DNA of 64,000 nucleotides from Chitinophagaceae bacterium UBA7600 (GTDB lineage: Bacteria; Bacteroidota; Bacteroidia; Chitinophagales; Chitinophagaceae): contig DLKC01000004.1 in the NCBI GenBank assembly GCA_002478885.1, positions 1 to 64,000 of the forward strand, in the 5' to 3' direction. Under the pieces are notes generated by a model. That model ran no database searches and was not told where the DNA came from. It saw nothing but the letters and a program-made list of their open reading frames with translations. Position numbers and translations under genes: made by a program. The number at the start of each line of letters is the position of its first letter. The first letter of the stretch is position 1. Below are positions 61,226 to 64,000 of this stretch, one piece after another.

Positions 61226-63226
61226 TTATTGCCTCAACACTTCAACCCTGTTGAAAATAGTATTGTCGCCGGAAAGATATTTCAACGAAATATCGCAACC
61301 ATGCTCAAGCTTTTGCGCAAAGTATGCATCGCTGAGGTAAATGGTTTTGGTGATCCAGTTGCCGCTGTTACCGCAGGTTATTTTGTACGCTTCTTTCTTG
61401 CCGGAGGCACCGGTATAATTCAGCGACCATGAACCATTGCCTTTATCAAGGTATATAATTTTTATCGCCACATTTTGTGCGCCGCTGTTGCCACCGAAGA
61501 ATCTTTTGTCAAGTGCGAAGAACATCTCCGTCTTGTTTTCTTTCGATTCAAAACCACGGGCAAATCTTCCATATGGCTGATCGCCCGGCCCAACGCGCCA
61601 GTATCCCCTGCTGGTTGTGTTGGGAGAATACTGGATAAGATAGCGGTAGTAATTATCGGGCAAAATATTTACGCCAATGTCGTTGATGACCATGCTTGCT
61701 TCACGGCGTTTTTGATAGGCCGTTGCCTTGTCGCCGCCGCCGCTTTCACCTGCTGCCATTTTTTGTTGCTTTCTTTTGCCTGCATTTTTTCCCTGCCGGT
61801 TAGGGTTTTTGTTTTGCTTGCCGGTACTGTAATCTTCGTTTTCGGCTCCCTCCATTTTTCCGTTGGTATCTTCAGTTATGTCGTTAATGTCGCCGCGTTT
61901 GGCGCCATAGGCAGCATACTCATCCACAATCTTATTCACCCGGGACGGGTTTAAAAAATCGTTCTTAATATTAGATTCATTAATGCCTTGTTCGCCGGCA
62001 CCGGCATCGTCATCTTCTTCGTTGTCATTTGCCGAATAGCCTTTGCGCTGCATTTGTTTGTTGTATGCATCCATTTGTGCAGGGTCGAGAACCGGGCCAT
62101 ATTTAGATTCCGGAAAACGTTTAAGATCAGCTGCATCCAGTCCATCGCGCAGCACACAAAAGGCGCCGGGCGATTTAGCAGGATTTTTTTGCCCCGCATA
62201 AAAATTAAAGAAATTGAAGGTGGAGGTGTCAACAGGGTTCTGCAAATACTTGGAAGATGTGTTGAAAATATCCAAACCAAAATGCAATGCAGAGCTAAGC
62301 AGTGCATACATGTTCCAGGCTTCATTCTGGCTGAACCAGCGGCCCTGCACGGTTATTTCGCCGCGCAGCCTGCTGGAGTATTCGTTTTGAATGGTTTTGT
62401 CCTCCAGCTTCTGCAAGCGGTTATAATATTCCAATTCGCCATTGAATTGATAAGTATGCGAGATATTGCCGGCTTTTACCCAAACGTCGGGGAGGTTGGT
62501 GGTAAGCCAGTTCAGATACCTGCCATCGTTGGCCTGGTTTACCAGCAGGTTGATCTTTGGTTTTGCATTTGCGCAAAGATTGTACATGTATTTCCAAACG
62601 TCCTGTTTAAAGCTGGTCCATTGCTCATCTGTCATGTTATACTTTGAGTCTGTTGGATAGCCTTTGTACGGCGTAATGTCGCCGGTGCTGCCTTCAGCGC
62701 TCATCCAGAGAATGATTTTATTTCGAAGGTCCGCAGGGTATTTTTCAATATGGTCAAATACTGCCTGCATCATGCCATAATACCTTTTTTTGTAGGCATC
62801 GCTGAAATACCATGGATAATCCGCCAGTTTCTTTTTAGTGTTCGTTGTTACTTTAGGAACACCATTACTGTAAAGCCATTCAGGGCTGTGAGGGCCGACC
62901 CATACCATAAAGCCGATACTGAGATTGTGAGAGGCGGCAAACTTCATTTGGTTGTCAAAATAATCCCAATCGAATTTGTCTTTTTCAGGTTCAAGTTGTT
63001 TCCACTGGTAAACAATATACCAGCCCTTCAGGTAAGGATATTGCGACATATCTGTTGCCGAATAATTACCGCCACCCCATACGCCCCAGATATTGCCCCG
63101 TCCTGCGCCATCATTGGCCGCTGCAGTTGTGTTGTTTTCTGCAGGTTTATTCTCCCCGGTATGCACCGAGCAGAAAGTCATGGAGAGCAGGCAAATAATA
63201 CTCAAGGTTATTTTACTGTAGATCAT
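61226..63226 (-). CDS. Secreted TIM-barrel glycosidase-like lipoprotein
   Basis: 666 residues. The signal ends in LLSMTFCS (lipobox Cys about 19). The core (about 45-390) looks like a clan A glycoside hydrolase: WGGGNYSATDMSQYPYLKGWYIVYQWKQLEPEKDKFDWDYFDNQM, LSIGFMVWVGPHSPEWLY, and NKIILWMSAEGSTGDITPYKGYP with an acid/base-like Glu at about 178. RGEITVQGRWFSQNEAWNMYALL may hold a second catalytic Glu. Between about 395 and 510 there is a low-complexity, charged insert (NDNEEDDDAGAGEQ and NKNPNRQGKNAGKRKQQKM). The C-terminus is a beta domain. The GH family number and substrate are not clear (GH42-like is possible). Confidence 0.7.
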   Translation of the reverse strand: MIYSKITLSIICLLSMTFCSVHTGENKPAENNTTAAANDGAGRGNIWGVWGGGNYSATDMSQYPYLKGWYIVYQWKQLEPEKDKFDWDYFDNQMKFAASHNLSIGFMVWVGPHSPEWLYSNGVPKVTTNTKKKLADYPWYFSDAYKKRYYGMMQAVFDHIEKYPADLRNKIILWMSAEGSTGDITPYKGYPTDSKYNMTDEQWTSFKQDVWKYMYNLCANAKPKINLLVNQANDGRYLNWLTTNLPDVWVKAGNISHTYQFNGELEYYNRLQKLEDKTIQNEYSSRLRGEITVQGRWFSQNEAWNMYALLSSALHFGLDIFNTSSKYLQNPVDTSTFNFFNFYAGQKNPAKSPGAFCVLRDGLDAADLKRFPESKYGPVLDPAQMDAYNKQMQRKGYSANDNEEDDDAGAGEQGINESNIKNDFLNPSRVNKIVDEYAAYGAKRGDINDITEDTNGKMEGAENEDYSTGKQNKNPNRQGKNAGKRKQQKMAAGESGGGDKATAYQKRREASMVINDIGVNILPDNYYRYLIQYSPNTTSRGYWRVGPGDQPYGRFARGFESKENKTEMFFALDKRFFGGNSGAQNVAIKIIYLDKGNGSWSLNYTGASGKKEAYKITCGNSGNWITKTIYLSDAYFAQKLEHGCDISLKYLSGDNTIFNRVEVLRQ

Positions 63227-63461
63227 AGTTTGCTGTTTTAGACCGGTATTTTATCAATGTTCGGCCATAAGCCCGGATGAAAGAAACGATTATCATGCCG
63301 AAATTAAGCACTGCATTTAAATATAACGCGGTAAATAAGACTGTTTTTAGTGAATAAGTTTAACCCCGTGGCAGGGCATTATAAGTTTTGGTTAAGGGCC
63401 ATTTTCTTTTGATATTTTCAGTATCATTGCTGCATAATTAAAATACCAAAACATTTAACCT

Positions 63462-64000
63462 GTGGTTTTTAACTCATTAACGTTCGTCGCATTCTTTATA
63501 ATTGTTACCACCCTTTTCTTTATTCTGCCACATAGATTCAGATGGCTGCTTTTGCTGGCGGCAAGCTGCTATTTCTATATGTATTTTTTACCGGTATACA
63601 TACTTATTCTCGGATTTACCATTTTCGTGGATTATTTCGCCGGTATTTACATAGCAAGAACTGAAGGGCGTAAACGCAAGCTATGGCTGATCTGTAGCCT
63701 GGTCGCAAACATTGGGGTGCTGGCTTTTTTTAAATACTATAATTTTTTAAACTACAATATAACCCAGGTAATGGGTGATTTCGGTTATAAGAATCCCATT
63801 CCTCACCTGAGTATATTGTTGCCGGTGGGACTCTCTTTTCACACGTTCCAGGCAATGAGTTATACCATCGAGGTGTATCGCGGACATCAAAAGCCCGAGA
63901 AACATTTTGGTATTTATGCACTGTATGTAATGTTTTACCCGCAACTGGTTGCCGGCCCGATTGAAAGGCCGCAAAACATTCTTCACCAGTTTCATGAGAA
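63462..64000 (+). CDS. MBOAT-family O-acyltransferase, 5' part (runs off the edge)
   Basis: 179 codons are visible, with no stop before the window ends. The likely start is GTG 63462 (VVFNSLTFVAFFIIVTTLFFI). Hydrophobic helices, FKYYNFLNYN, LLPVGLSFHTFQAMSYTIEVYRG and FYPQLVAGPIERPQNILHQF are typical of the MBOAT family (AlgI, PatA type), which acetylates exported polysaccharides in the membrane. The catalytic His lies beyond the edge. An ATG further in is possible, but the first helix needs the GTG. Confidence 0.88.
   Translation, partial: MVFNSLTFVAFFIIVTTLFFILPHRFRWLLLLAASCYFYMYFLPVYILILGFTIFVDYFAGIYIARTEGRKRKLWLICSLVANIGVLAFFKYYNFLNYNITQVMGDFGYKNPIPHLSILLPVGLSFHTFQAMSYTIEVYRGHQKPEKHFGIYALYVMFYPQLVAGPIERPQNILHQFHE

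Noticed and set aside
61988..62647. Plus-strand open frame of 219 codons
   Set aside because: Opposite strand of the glycosidase-like gene. No signal or family motif.

Overview
The window looks like a chromosomal segment of a Bacteroidota bacterium, most likely Chitinophagaceae (order Chitinophagales). The evidence is secreted proteins ending in type IX secretion (T9SS) sorting tails, a PorP/SprF gene beside a giant PKD protein with a gliding-motility type C-terminus, GH97 and DUF1080 sugar enzymes, a DUF5686/CarboxypepD-reg protein, futalosine-pathway menaquinone genes, and promoters of the Bacteroidota TTTG-N19-21-TAnnTTTG type. I recognise no rRNA, tRNA, CRISPR array, prophage or replication origin.

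Layout. 0.5-6.3 kb: secreted or lipid-anchored proteins (DUF1254, TPR, DUF1566/Lcl, M43 metalloprotease with T9SS tail). 6.3-9.3 kb: a non-coding array of about 373-bp tandem units full of palindromes, interrupted by an IS200-like Y1 transposase flanked by REP-like hairpins. 9.4-11.4 kb: PhnA-domain protein and an AT-rich Mrr-type restriction endonuclease. 11.5-14.1 kb: GH97 glycosidase and DinB protein. 14.4-17.6 kb: a cofactor operon, mqnB-mqnD (menaquinone) followed by overlapping pnuC and nadR (NAD salvage); nadR is frameshifted. 17.7-29.4 kb: mostly housekeeping genes (photolyase, PabC-like enzyme, DUF5686 protein, NIF3, zinc-ribbon coiled-coil protein, TPR protein, recN, fabI). 30-43.5 kb: two Tat-type Gfo/Idh/MocA oxidoreductases, a T9SS cargo protein, a 7TMR-DISM hybrid histidine kinase, an overlapping HipA-like kinase/DUF3037 pair, a DUF1080 protein, an esterase and a zinc alcohol dehydrogenase. 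43.7-57.2 kb: recG (no canonical start at the expected place), a 1213-residue PKD adhesin with porP/sprF, a coiled-coil envelope protein, a beta-barrel, lon and an S10 peptidase. 57.6-64 kb: a DUF4907 + 13-repeat GloVer pair, a lipoprotein glycosidase and the 5' part of an MBOAT acyltransferase that runs off the edge.

The most unusual feature is a dispersed intergenic repeat of about 50-80 bp. I count 26 copies in both orientations across the window. Its flanks are fixed (GTTGCG / CGCAC, then CTTGTAC) and its centre is either absent or a variable hairpin. It sits next to, and sometimes inside, the ends of genes. Together with the 373-bp array and the Y1 transposase it suggests an active population of small hairpin-rich elements.
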